From the NCBI GenBank assembly GCA_028023455.1, contig JAQFVV010000032.1:5702392-5766391 (forward strand): a stretch of 64,000 nt of DNA. Direction: 5' to 3'. This document shows positions 11,531-24,039 of the stretch, one piece after another. Source of the stretch: Epiperipatus broadwayi (taxonomy: Eukaryota; Onychophora; Udeonychophora; Euonychophora; Peripatidae). Within the stretch, counting starts at the first letter, position 1. Each line of letters opens with the position of its first letter. The notes below the pieces were generated by a model. It was not told the origin of the DNA. It saw only the letters and a program-made list of their open reading frames with translations, and made no database searches. A program made the translations under genes and the position numbers.

Positions 11531-14500
11531 TGTAACCTAGTGTTATTGACACTTGGTTTACTTGGCATTATTTCTGCAGGAAAACAATGCTATTCTTTAA
11601 AGAAATAAAAAGATAAAATAACAATAGTAATAATTGATTAATAAAGTATGCTATTCACTCACTTTGGCATGTTTTGGGTGAATAACTAATAGATTTAATA
11701 ACTCAATGTCAATTTTAAAGAGATAACATGACTAATTTAATTGAGATATTAATAATTAGAGCAAATTAATATGGTATAAAAGCTAAACAGTAATTGATTT
11801 TGGATGGGTAGAGTGGATGAGTGTCTTATCATAAAGCACAATAACTTCTGGTAATTTCTTTTTGTAAAAAAAAAAAAAAGAAAAAAAATAATGTTTAAAG
11901 AATTATACATCACTGATTGTTAATTTAATGTATTTATTATTATTTTTTATATTGTCAAATTACTTTGCAATCCAGGTAAATAATACTGAAAACTATATGA
12001 TTGTAATAAGTTTTTCCTTTCTTTTGTTTATGTTATAATCAAATGATTATTGTTCTGGAAGAGGTCGCTAAAGTAAAAAAAAACAAAACAACAACAACAA
12101 AATGAAACAACCAATTTCATAATCAAGATCATTTTTTTGAAAAAAAAAATAGATAGTCTGCTTTTAGTTTTCAAGGAAGGAACAGTGCTGAAATTTGGTA
12201 ACTCAATTTTTTCATTTTATTTTGCAGAAATAAATGTAATCAAAATAAAATTTTAATAATATAATGTGTGGCTAAATTTTTTTGATAAGATATCCTGATT
12301 TTCTTTGCCATCTACCTATTTAAAGACCTTTTATACTTAAAAGTTTATTGTCTCATGCTAAAGTTCAAAAATGACAGAATTAACTAAGGGAATCACGAAA
12401 AGTGTTATTATGTCTAAATTAAGGAAGATAAATGATTTCCAAGTGAGAAATAATTATTTATTAACTTTATGTCATTTATTGATATTTTCTTGGTATAGAA
12501 AGAAAAAAAAATAATTGAAAGAAATATTTTGAAACCAAGGAAAATCAACTAGAAACATTTTCACGCTCTTTCTCAATATTGTCTGCCTTTACAAGTAATG
12601 TAGTTACATACGTTAAAATAGGTTTTATTCACCAAGAATTGTCTGGAAATAATAATAATGATAAATAAGATTAAATTATGCACCTGTATATTTTTTTAAA
12701 AAAAAATATAAACTTTCTCAGAGTAAATATAGGAAAAGTTATATAGGGGCATTCTTACGGAGAAGTTACCATTAAAAATTTTTTTATAATTCCTAAAGTA
12801 TGAACAAGACCAAATATCTTAGTGAATGATAAAAATAAATGATATATTATATTATACATCAGTTGGAATTATTAAAACTTCATGTACACGTAAATTGACT
12901 GCAGTTATTATCATAATAATCTCTCGGAAAATTGCGCATTTTCGTCCATAAGTAAGCTAGCTAATAAGTATATGTATCGTCAATAAAAAAAAATATTGTG
13001 TATGTTTATCGTCTATAGTCAAATATTCGTCTATGTTAGAAGTCTCTTTTTTTTTCTTGGATCCCAAAATTGTAGTAGTTTAATTCAAGTAAGAATTAAT
13101 CTTCAATTCTGCTATATGTTTCTTTACCTAATTTATTAAACGCACAAAATAAAAGAAAACTTTTATTTAAAGGAAATAATACCATGCGTTTATTGTTTTT
13201 AAACTTGCTTCGTAAAATACGACTGGATAAAACTCTTCACCTGGACCAATTGCTCAATAGAAAAACATTTTCTAATGAGAGAGTATGCACTTGTTAATTA
13301 AAGATTGTTTAAAACTAAGTTATACATGATATGTATTTTTTTGTTATATCACATAGGTTAAAGTCTGTATGGTCAAGTGATATTTAATAGCCTTGTAATG
13401 ACAAAGGTATGTTTTAATATAATTATTATAGGTTAAGTTGATATTTAACACGAAAGAAAAAAAATCTATAAAATATGTTTTAATTATTACATACAATTGT
13501 AGGTAGAAATTTTGTATGTTAGATACATAAAAGAAAAATATTTAGATATTTAAGGGGTGAAATAAATATTGAAAATTATCAGAAGTAACTAAAAAAAAAA
13601 AAAAATGCTATAACAAAATATTTCTTGTTAAAGTTTTGAAACAAATTTATACTGTATTAATTGAGGAATTTATTCCTAATTATTCTTAAATAACACATCC
13701 ACTTTATTTAGTTTAAGATAGTATGCTACCAACTATTTTGAATGTTCCTTTATTAAAATTATTATACTTTTATTCTATGATGTCCATTGATTTCAGATGT
13801 TGATCAAAGTATACCCGATAACATAAGTTTATTATAATCAGTGTATTTACTTATCCTGCCCAGATATAGCATTGGTATATGCTTAATATTCGCATAGGTA
13901 ATAATTATAATGTATTTATTTTGTGGGATGAAAAATGATCTCCCCAAAAGCTTTGTTTTCCATGAGAGGAAGGTTTTAAATATAATGTTCGGGTATGTTT
14001 ATAGCCCAAGTGATCGATTCTCATAGATAGGACAATCAAGAATTTATCTAGCATTTAGTATGCTTCATTCATTTAAATCCCAGGAGAGGATTGTATTTGG
14101 TGTGTGTTCATTGTATGCCCAAGTAAGAGGCAAGAAACCACCAAAATATTTTAATGTAGTAGATTACTCTACAGACCTTCGTGGTTATTCCATATTCCTC
14201 ATGTGAAAATAAAGATAGCTCCACCATGGAAGGTGTTGATTATTGTGCTTAATTTTGAAAGTTCGGGCAAGATAAAGGTTATATTGGAGGTGTTAGTTCC
14301 TCAAGATCCACTTTAGTATAAATAGTGCGTTAGTAACTTTGATCGATATCTGTATTGTGCTGCTAAATATTGCTAGTATTTGACAAGTAAATCAATGGAG
14401 AAAGTAATTAAAATTGTGTAATTTAAAATGCTTATTTACTGAGGGAATATTCAAATGCAATATTTAATTCTGGTTAGTAATTAAATAATACTCATATTTA

Positions 14501-15853
14501 AAATTATACGTATGAATAAAATTTGTATCATAACTTAAGTTAGCATTAAGTTAAATGTAAGATGGTAAGTGTAACTTCTGATAACTGGCCTATAATTAGA
14601 ATAGGTTATCCCATTAAAGACCATAAATAAAGTAAATGTATTAGAAATAAATTTAATATTTTGTGTATTGCATATGATTGGATTAATCATTTTAAAAAAA
14701 AAAAATAGTTAGTCAATAATTTTGAATAAAAGCTTCTACAAGGTTACCAAAATGTAATAAACAATGTATTGGTAATGAAATGTACTTTTAGTTAATCAAT
14801 CCATATGATTGCATACAGGAGAAGTAGTAACCTCTAGTCCATAACAAAAAGAGTATACAGATTAATGTCAGTTATATTTTATATTTTGTATTACTATGGG
14901 ATTATTGAATAAATGTTCATATATATTTTTTTTTTGTGATAATAATAAATTAGTCTTGTTAAAATTTGTTGTAGATTCATTTTTTTTTTGTTTTTATATG
15001 CTAAATATAAGTGTTTGCACAAAATTTGCAAAACCTTTTCTTGAGTCCGAAATCATTCCAAATTCTTAAAAACTTAATATACCAGATAAATAAAGTTAAG
15101 CAGATCGGAATATGTCATTATATTTTAGTTTAATGATAATTATTTATGGAGTTGAAAACTTAAGACTAAACATTCACCTTTGTGTAAAAAAAAAAAAAAT
15201 GAATTTATTCCCAAACCATTAACTTTGGTTGCACATTATTCCATTCCCATTTAGTTAAATTGTCTAAGTAATAAATCTTAGTTATATTATTGTGTTGTCA
15301 TGGATGATGGAAGGACACAAAAAGCATCCTTGTCTTTTTATTATTCTGACTGAGATTCTGAAAAAAAAAGGGCTGTGTTATTCAAAATTATACGTTATTA
15401 TTGAATAGAATTATCATCTCTTTAAATAATATAGCAGTTGATATGAGAGATGAAGACACATTGAATTTAAGTAAAATAAATGTTTCCTATAGCCGACCAG
15501 AATGCCAGTCATATGCGACAACACAAAACTGCCGAGCATTTCCTTACATGAAACAAAGAACCCTGAGATTAATATTATTATAATTATTCTTTAAATTAAT
15601 AAGTGATCAATTATTGTTGTTATTACAATCGTGGCATGGCTTAAGAGAATTGAATGTACAATTGTATTATATGAAAAGTATTTTAGATCATATTGGAAAC
15701 TTAATGGATATGTTGCTTTATTTTGGTTGCCTTAACAACAACCTGAAAAATTAGTGTCCTGGGTGCAAACAAATAAATAATTAAAAAAAAAGAATATTGG
15801 GTTAGAAATAAAATAAATAAAACTAAACTAATTAATTAAAGAACTGGGTTAGA
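11531..15853 (+). repeat. 3' LTR (about 4.32 kb)
   Basis: Near-identical to 4051-8398 with scattered substitutions and homopolymer-length changes. Starts TGTAACCTAG and ends TTAGAA before a TA run. The 63-codon frame at 7941-8132 is also open here (15401-15583). Confidence 0.9.
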
Positions 15854-15873
15854 ATATATATATATATATATAT
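15854..15873. repeat. (TA)n microsatellite, right side of LTR insertion
   Basis: A pure TA run directly follows the 3' LTR, matching the TA run before the 5' LTR. Confidence 0.8.
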
Positions 15874-17399
15874 GAGAAAACATACTAACAAAATATTGAC
15901 TATTTAAAAATATTTTATTATATGTCATTTTAAAACTTTTTCTTTTTAAATTGTTTTTCCTATTAAATTGTATATTTTACAAAATCCAAGATGGAAGATG
16001 CAACCATTAATTGTCCAAAAATAATTAAAGGGTTGGAAACACTATTGTTTTAATCTGGGGAAGATATTTTTAATTAAAGTTTTTACTTAAAATAAAATAG
16101 GGATTAAGATTAAAGATTTTCTTTTGTTATAAACATTTTTGTCAAATCTATTTCTAATCTGGAAATAGATTCAAATTTATTTTTTGAATGTTATCATGGT
16201 TGTATTTTCAAAAACAATGAATAAAAAAAAAGTAAGATTTTTTTAGATCGGAGATTAGATGTAGAGCTAGAATTAAGAAATTATGAGCATTCCAGTAATA
16301 CCTGGGCAGGAGTATAAAATGGGCCAATTTTAATCACCAACAGATTAGCTACTATTGAAAGAACTGATTGCTAATAGACTCCACGCTGCTTTGAAATCTT
16401 AAAAATGATCTAGTAGAAAGCTTTCCCATCTCTTGTGGGTCACCTTCTACTGCCATAATATTCTGCTGCCCTGAAATGAAGTAAAACCCTGACTGAAGAA
16501 TTGTGGAATGCTGAATAAAAGCTTGCTGTTATTTAAAAACCAATTGCCATGATTGAGCAGACTTTGAAATATGAACTCTTAAAATGGTGCAAGATAAATT
16601 TTCAAGCCATAAGTAAAGCTAGTCTAATCTCAAACTCTATTATCAAGACTTCTTCTCCTAATGTATCATTTAACTTTATTTCTAATATATAATATGTAAA
16701 TTGCTCTCAAATGATTTCTATAAATTTAATTCTCTCTCATGTGCTATAACTGTCTTTAACATTGGTGTGATCATTTATTTATATGTATTTATTACTTGAT
16801 TTTATATGTCTATTTTAGTAATTAATAATATGCCAATCCCAAGCAATCTGATGAGTTGAATTTCTAAAATCTTTTTTTTAAAGTAAACCTTCATGAATCA
16901 AGGTTATTAACGTCCCCTTAAAACAATGTATTATTAATTAATACACTTACCAGAGTGTTTTTATAAGTCAACATTTTGTTTATGTTTTAGTGTAAAAATT
17001 TATTTGTTTAAAACTCTGGATTCTACCTGAGGAATTCAGAACTTAGGCTAATTAATGCTCTGGAACCTTATTTATCTTATGTTATTCATTCAATTCTGAA
17101 AAGGTGAACTATTAGTTGTTTTCTATAACTGCTAGCTTTCTTTTATTTTTCCATACTCTTAAAAAATATCAAATACAGTACTTAAATATTCCAATTATTA
17201 TAAAATCAATGAAGGTGGGATTGAATTATTTTAAATAGCAGAAAGGGGGGTCAATTCTAAATGTATATTTTAGTAAATGAAATCTAAATCTCTCTATATA
17301 TAGCATCGTGCATTATTTGTATAAATTATGGCATTCAAACTAGAATCATTTATTTTTAAAACAGTAAAACTTATTCAATGTCGTTAGTGACATTTATCA
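15874..17399. other. AT-rich DNA, no recognised gene
   Basis: A less AT-rich patch at about 16290-16520 includes TATAAAATGGG (around 16315) and could be a relic of a repeat, but no coding match was recognised. Confidence 0.4.
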
Positions 17400-17840
17400 T
17401 TACTGTGTTACTGACATTCGGCCTATTTTTGTATATATATATATATATATATATATTACGTGCTTCAAATCTGGGAGTTGCAACAAGTTTGAACTCATAG
17501 ATTTCCTTCTTAAGCCTTGTCCTGATGATAGTTGTTCTTCCCAGGACCACTTATTTTGTATAAAAAGGCCTCTGGCAGTGATTCCTGTATGTCTGGCACA
17601 TGCTATGCCTATCCACTTTCTTTGTATAAAAGGCCTGCACATCGGTAATATCCATGGCATGCCTTAACCACATTTCTCTAAATACTGCCCAAGAAGAGGG
17701 TCATAGACTTCATCTTTCATTCAGAAACACGACTTTTCCTGTTATTTCTTTGCCACAATGTCAGCATTGCAAACTTCTTCATATTATTATTTCTTTTGCT
17801 TCATGGCCCAGTTTTAATGCTCTAATATTAAAATTGCACT
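17400..17840. repeat. unidentified GC-richer repeat-like block with (TA)n
   Basis: This block is clearly richer in GC than its flanks and is bracketed by (TA)n tracts at about 17433-17456 and 17846-17882. Two internal segments containing TTTGTATAAAA.GGCCT (about 17555 and 17621) look like a short direct duplication. An 86-codon minus-strand frame spans part of it but matches no family I know. Confidence 0.3.
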
Positions 17841-19009
17841 CTGCTTATATATATATATATATGCTATATATATATATATATATAGATAATGCTGAGTATC
17901 ACTACTACTAGTTTTATTAAATTTATTTCAATCTTATACAGTCCCACCATCGTAATGTATTACTGTGTTTAAGAGTATTTGCCTAGGGGAAAATAAAGCA
18001 TTCTTCTTACCAGCACTAATTAAAAGAATTTTCATTAAATATTTTGTCATATAATCAAATATAAGTTTTCAAATGTATTTTATTTATTTTCACGACTGTA
18101 ATGGCATGAAAATAGTTTTCTTATATATATAATAAATCCCGGAATGCTCCCCAAAATTGTTAGTTATGATGTTTCAAAACCATAAATCAAAGGATTAATA
18201 GCAATCTTATATAATCTTTTTAATAATTGATTGGCATCTAAATATTGGACCCACCAAAGATGTGTGCTTATTTAAAATATATTTAGCTAATAAAAGAGCA
18301 TATGAGTAATAATAGCATGAATGACATTATGTAATTGTATACCATTTAGTAGACTGTTTACTCATTCACATACATACTAATGTAGGCCGTTAATTTATAA
18401 ATGTATGTAGATAATTCGTCATTATAGTAATATATTTTTTATTATCTAACTTGTTTGAGTAGTTTGAAATTCCTTTTTCTCCACTTTCATACGTACATAT
18501 ATGCATGTTTTAATTTAGTTAATAGATGTCTCATTGTCTTCTCTGCTTTTCTAGTGGGCCAGATTTAAAATGAATTCTTGTGTTCCATCATTCTATGTTA
18601 TTCATGAGGTGTTTGATCTAGGGTTTAAGGAATGGGTTCGAATTCAGGTTGGTCCCTGACCTAAATCTCAGACTAGACTGGGTTTGAAGTCCATTTCATT
18701 GAGTTATAGCTCATGTTAGATGGATAAACATGTTTTGACCAGTACAGTTGCTGCTAGTAGTAATCAATTTTCCTCAGTCCCAAGGCTCACAGTAAAATAA
18801 GGACTCCTAAAGATTCAATCTTCGCCTCAGTCATAAATTAGTTACTAAATCAATTGGATCATATACTAACTAGCTCTCATATGGCTCTAATACTTGATAA
18901 TGCCTGTAATACCATTTTAATATATTTCAGGGGTTATGAGCAGATTCATAGATTACGTAATTAGGTGTGGATATAGTTGGGTGGATGTAGTGAATCATGG
19001 AAATACACC

Positions 19010-19090
19010 GATTCTGTTGGTGAAAGTGTTACCTTAAAATTCAATAATCAAAAATCTAAGGACCCAGGTTCGAATCCCATTCTAGTACTA
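19010..19090 (+). repeat. tRNA-derived SINE head, left arm
   Basis: An A-box-like stretch (TTGGTGAAAGTG, about 19018-19029) is followed at tRNA-like spacing by a perfect B-box, GGTTCGAATCC (19067-19077), as in RNA polymerase III promoters of tRNA-derived SINEs. It is mirrored on the minus strand in the right arm, with the B-box at 19876-19886. Cloverleaf folding was not tested. Confidence 0.55.
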
Positions 19091-19151
19091 TCACTCACCA
19101 GGCCAGCAACCCCTGAAGAAAAGGGGAGAAAATACCTCTTGAAATGTTGTG

Positions 19152-19277
19152 CATATACTAACCCATTTGCTGTGATATTACTAACAGTTGATACATATAC
19201 TAACCTGTTTGCTATGATATTACTAATAGTTGGTGCATATACTAACATGTTTGCTGTGATATTACTAACAGTTGAAT
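19152..19277. repeat. 42-bp tandem repeat, three copies
   Basis: Three copies of a 42-bp unit beginning CATATACTAAC differ at a few bases. As 42 is a multiple of three, the plus-strand frame reads as a 14-residue repeat (YTN.FA.ILL.V..), which is probably incidental. It lies inside the foldback spacer. Confidence 0.85.
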
Positions 19278-19444
19278 GTATTTGGAATATTTATTTTTCT
19301 AAAGACATTCAACACACATTAGATGATGGAAATAGTCCAATATAAAAATACAGCTAGAACACCATCATCACAAACCTTCAGGAAAACACAAATATATATA
19401 ATTTATTAATAACAAATTCAATGAGGTATAGGTTAACAATGACA

Positions 19445-19615
19445 ACAAAATTTAGATATCAGTATGACACAATGACAATAATAAATAAATATCAGTATGA
19501 CACATTACAAGTGAACCAAATGTTAGCACTGACAATATTTGGATATCAGTATGACACATTACACATGACTATATGTTGACACTGACAATAATATTTGGAT
19601 ATCAGTATGACACAT
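19445..19615. repeat. ATATCAGTATGACACA repeats in the foldback spacer
   Basis: The 16-base word ATATCAGTATGACACA occurs four times at irregular spacing of about 40-65 bp, with GACAATA-type words between. It looks like a decayed minisatellite. Confidence 0.7.
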
Positions 19616-20334
19616 TATATAACAATGAACTAACATCAACAGTAACAATCTTTTATTATATTTATTTACAACATTATATAAAACAAATTGGTGCACATTT
19701 ACACACACATCATAAAGGTTAAGTATCTTTATTATTGTATTTATTTTATTAATCCCAACGGGAGTTATGGAACAAAGCGTAATTCTAGCTCTCTTTATTA
19801 TTAACTATTACATTGAGGTATTTTCTCCCCTTTTCTTCAGGGGTTGCTGGCCTGGTGAGTGATAGTACTAGAATGGGATTCGAACCTGGGTCCTTAGATT
19901 TTTGATTATTGAATTTTAAGGTAACACTTTCACCAACAGAATCGGTGTATTTCCATGATTCACTACATCCACCCAACTATATCCACACCTAATTACGTAA
20001 TCTATGAATCTGCTCATAACCACTGAAATATATTAAAATGGTATTACAGGCATTATCAAGTATTAGAGCCATATGAGAGCTAGTTAGTATATGATCCAAT
20101 TGATTTAGTAACTAATTTATGACTGAGGCGAAGATTGAATCTTTAGGAGTCCTTATTTTACTGTGAGCCTTGGGACTGAGGAAAATTGATTACTACTAGC
20201 AGCAACTGTACTGGTCAAAACATGTTTATCCATCTAACATGAGCTATAACTCTATCCCACACAACATTACTAATAGCCATCATGATTTATAAATCTAATT
20301 ACAGAAGACAATGGAATCCGGAGTTGAATTCTGT

Positions 20335-20582
20335 AGCCAATCTCCATTATTGAGTAATAAGAAATATATATATATATATGCCTATGAAGAAACTAGAGGC
20401 TTGGGTTACAAATATCATCATAGAGTACCCCTTTTTCTGCTTCAAAAATACTGCTCTCTCCAGTACCAGTCAAATATTCATCTAGCAGCTCACATAAACA
20501 TTATTCGACATATATTCTTTAATTGAAATTACCTACATTATTACAAGCATTGGCTGGATAGGCCAACATCCATTATTGAGTA

Positions 20583-20642
<60 letters not shown>

Positions 20643-20825
20643 CCTATAAAGACATGTCCACTCTAAGCATGGTACATGCAAAAAACTGAAGGATTGGGTT
20701 ACAAATCCCCTATTGTCATAGAGTACCCAAATATCTGCTCCAAAAATATGGCTCTCTCCAGTACTGGTCAAATATCCATCTGGCAGCTCACATAAACATT
20801 ACTCAACATATATTTATTTATTGAA
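20335..20825. repeat. diverged tandem duplication of ~240 bp with (TA)n
   Basis: Segments at about 20335-20527 and 20563-20825 share CCATTATTGAGTA, a TA run, TTGGGTTACAAAT, CATAGAGTACCC, CTCTCTCCAGTAC and CAGCTCACATAAACATTA in the same order. The second copy holds a long (TA)n tract (about 20586-20639). Confidence 0.75.
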
Positions 20826-21099
20826 AGTATGTAGGCACAGATTATTCTACCAAGCAACACTGCTATATTTGCCAAACAGCACTAACTCATACTTGAGATA
20901 AATATTTAAGCCTGTATTTAAAATTAAATGAAACAAGCAATGATGTGAAAATCAGGATAACCACATTTCATAGGCTATAAAATGCCCATGCACTTAAATA
21001 TAAAGCTTAATTATAAATTATATTAAATTTCTAAGGAGGCAATAAGATATGCCTGCCAAGACAGAGTGCTTTCCCCTAGCTGTATGTGTTATGATATAC

Positions 21100-21500
21100 C
21101 TATATATAACAGGATAAACATGGTTTCATAATATGAAACATTCCCTGTTTGCATTTTAAAACTATGTATATTTCTTTAATATAAGAATAAATGCATATAT
21201 ATATATATATATATAGTATTTCAGCAGATGTCAACTTATTTAATTATTACACACACATATATATAAAGATTTCAAGTTCGATTAAATCATCTGTTTTCCC
21301 TGTTATTGGTTTTATTAAACAAATGACAAATTTTAGCTAGCAAGGGTTAGGACGAATGATTTCATGAAATCAAGCTGGCACATAGTTATTTGAATTTTTG
21401 AAATATTATTAAATTCCCTGTTTGCATTTTAAAACTATATATATTTCTTTAATATAAGCTGGCACATAGTTATTTGAATTTTTGAAATATTATTATATTT
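21100..21500. repeat. short duplicated blocks
   Basis: AGCTGGCACATAGTTATTTG and its continuation occur at 21373 and 21457 (84-bp period). The CCCTGTTTGCATTTTAAAAC block also occurs twice (about 21147 and 21415). These are local segmental duplications. Confidence 0.75.
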
Positions 21501-22162
21501 CTCCTTAAGATTGGAGACAAAACAAACACAATTTATATCCTAATTGATTAAATATTAAAATATCATTATTCCTATTTGCTGAGTTTGGCACACCCATCAC
21601 AATATAGATATTAAAACCAATAAAAAATATATATTAAACCAAAGAAAGGTGACAGTGGCATACTTCAAAAGAAATTATGGGAAAAATATCAAGGCTATCA
21701 AGTTTACAGAATTTTATACCTTTTATAATTAAATTCTAATATAGATAGATTTGTTAACAGATGGTTATGACAATTATAAATTAATTAATGTTTCTAAATT
21801 ACAATTTTCTTTGGAATGAATGTTTGGGGAGTTTAAATATCTCTCTCTATATATATATATATAATATACTATAGAGCTCTACAAATGCATTTTAAATATT
21901 TTACCTAAGTTAAAAGTTCATGCTTGCACTGGCAGCCACTTATGGATGATAACTTTGATGAGGCAGGATGGTCAGCTATCTTCTTACAAGCTGAGACTTC
22001 TCTGGGCAGGCTCTCAGTTTATTGGACACCAGGAAAAAACTGGGTTTGAAGCTGGTACGTTCTTCCATTCTTGTGCAGCAGCATCACAGAATTGATAGGT
22101 TCTATCCAACACTGAAGATGCACTCTCTTTTCCCCAGAGATCATCCGATGGGAAAGCTAAGC

Positions 22163-22260
22163 CATTTTAATACTGAAAACTAGCTTGAAGTATTTTTCCA
22201 CTCACAATTCACATTTTAATACTGAAAACTAGCTTGAAGTATTTTTCCACTCACAATTCA
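22163..22260. repeat. 49-bp tandem duplication, two copies
   Basis: Two head-to-tail 49-bp copies starting CATTTTAATACTGAAAAC look identical by eye, which indicates a recent duplication. Confidence 0.85.
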
Positions 22261-22679
22261 GAAAAAAAAAATACAAAATATTACTCAGTATTTATATATC
22301 TCTCAAAAACAACCTTCCCCAGCAAACAATGGAATATTATATTAATTTATAAGCCTTTAGGTATTTTTAATTTCCCAGATTGTTCTTTTTTTATTTAGAA
22401 TTTATCTTTGTTGGAAAACTTAGGTTGACTAATTTTTATTTCACACTCCTCTAACAAACTCTATTATCACATTCATGTCAGAGGACTTCAACTGCTCACA
22501 AAGACAAGAAACCATTTGCATTTTTATGAAAATGTGTTTTCACACAGCTCTGCAAAGACTTACAAAATTCCACACTTTAACTAAATATTTAGTAAGGCTG
22601 TGAGTAAATTTTAATTATCAAATACCTCACCTTATTTTTTTATTTCTTTAGAAAAATATACAAAAAATGTATTTCCTTT

Positions 22680-22955
22680 TCCAAATATACAAACAAAAAA
22701 CGCATTTCAATAATATATTAGATTTATCACTCTACGTTGATTTTATGAAATTGAAATAAATATATGAAGCTCAAATATACAAACAAAAATGCATTTCAAT
22801 AATATTATATAGGCGTACTATAATTTAACCATATGCACATCGACATACATATATTGTTGTTGCTGTTTTTAATAATGAAAGTAAAAAATTACCTATTAGA
22901 TTTATCACTCTAGGTTGGTTTTATTAAATTGAAATAAATATATGAAGCTTTGTGT
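22680..22955. repeat. interleaved partial duplications
   Basis: The blocks CAAATATACAAACAAAAA..GCATTTCAATAATAT and TTAGATTTATCACTCTA..TTGATTTTAT...ATATGAAGC each occur twice, interleaved. Confidence 0.7.
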
Positions 22956-23421
22956 ATGCATACACAGACTGCTTCAATATGACCTTTGTTTTGTTTTAAC
23001 CATGGTAGAAACACACAATTGCTTCTATTTTCTGTGCTTGCAGTATTTGTTTATTGTTCTGTAATGTACATCAATGTAATATTATTAAGATAATTATTTA
23101 TTATCTTTTCATTTTCAAGTCTGATCACTTAGCAATATGCTTGACATTAGGTCATCATCTTTTGTTTTATTTATGCTCATGTCATAATGTTCATTAGTTA
23201 ATGGCACTATGTATATAAGATAGTGTATTTATTTCTTTAATATAGAAATCTAAGACATTCTTTTTTAAAAAAAATAATTTGCTTATTGCGATGTTTTGTA
23301 TATATGTTTGACAAAGGGTAACTTTTATTTGATAATTATTTGATTAGGCTTAATATGATGTAGATAAGTACAGGTGAGCTGTGGGTTGTAAGTCACCCAT
23401 ACAACTACCCTTCCTTACAGG

Positions 23422-23453
23422 GTTAAAATTTTAATTTATATTAAAATTTTAAC
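23422..23453. repeat. short perfect inverted repeat (hairpin)
   Basis: Twelve-base arms (GTTAAAATTTTA and its reverse complement) surround an 8-base loop. It lies downstream, in the minus sense, of the gypsy relic at 24.0-25.9 kb. No function is implied. Confidence 0.6.
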
Positions 23454-24039
23454 ACTCATAAATGTGTTGGTCTGCCTCTGATATAAGGATAGTTTTGATT
23501 GGATGAAGGTTATTTCACCTATTCATTGATTCCTTCATTTTTTATTACTGCTGATGTGGAGCATTTTAATCATCTCTTTTATGGCTAGGCCATATCATTT
23601 ACGGAGCGATCTAGACTTAAGAGCTTTGATATTTTTATGGTTGAGACTTACCCACTAATGCGTATCATAAATGGCATACAGGTTTATTTACTTGCCTTCT
23701 TCCTATTCCTTCTTGAGCCTTACTGGATTCATAAAGGTTTAGCTAAATATTGGAGCATCCGTTTATTGGTATGGATTGACTCCTGTGTCTTGGTTATCTT
23801 CAACATATACCAGTGATTGCATTTTAGCATTAACTGCAGAATACCCTCATCAACTTAATATCCCTAGTCATTTATTTTTTGTATTGATCACCTGTTGCTT
23901 TTATTTTTCTTTGATGTGATTTATATTGCCTTTATACTTTGTATTGATGGTTACTTTTATTCCTTAGCTGTGTGATTAATTTGATAGGATCATCATAGGT
24001 TATTATGAGCAGCCAAGGTAAGATTTTAAGATGCAGGCA

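Larger units (their letters stand above)
4051..15853 (+). mobile_element. gypsy-type LTR retrotransposon with giant LTRs, internally deleted
   Basis: Two near-identical direct repeats of about 4.3 kb (4051-8398 and 11531-15853) flank a 3.1 kb interior. In order the interior holds a lysine-tRNA-like primer binding site, a coiled-coil Gag N-terminal region, a retrotransposon Gag capsid-like region, an integrase C-terminal domain, and a purine-rich tract just before the 3' LTR. Protease, reverse transcriptase, RNase H and the integrase catalytic core are absent. By eye the LTRs differ by only about one to two percent plus small indels, so the insertion is fairly young and probably moved using enzymes supplied in trans. 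It is inserted in a (TA)n microsatellite. Confidence 0.9.
18701..20252. mobile_element. inverted-repeat (foldback) structure with SINE-like arms
   Basis: The left arm (18701-19138) is the reverse complement of the right arm (19815-20252), each about 438 bp and nearly identical. A 676-bp unique spacer lies between. Each arm carries a tRNA-like promoter. No clear target duplication was found at the ends, so this could be a foldback element or a head-to-head pair of SINE-containing segments produced by rearrangement. Confidence 0.75.

Noticed and set aside
17515-17550. CTGATGA in the block at 17.5 kb as another hammerhead
   Set aside because: There is no stem II followed by GAAA and no matching stem I.
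18977-19345. 122-codon frame
   Set aside because: It spans the SINE-like arm and a 42-bp tandem repeat; the periodic peptide is a by-product of a repeat length divisible by three.
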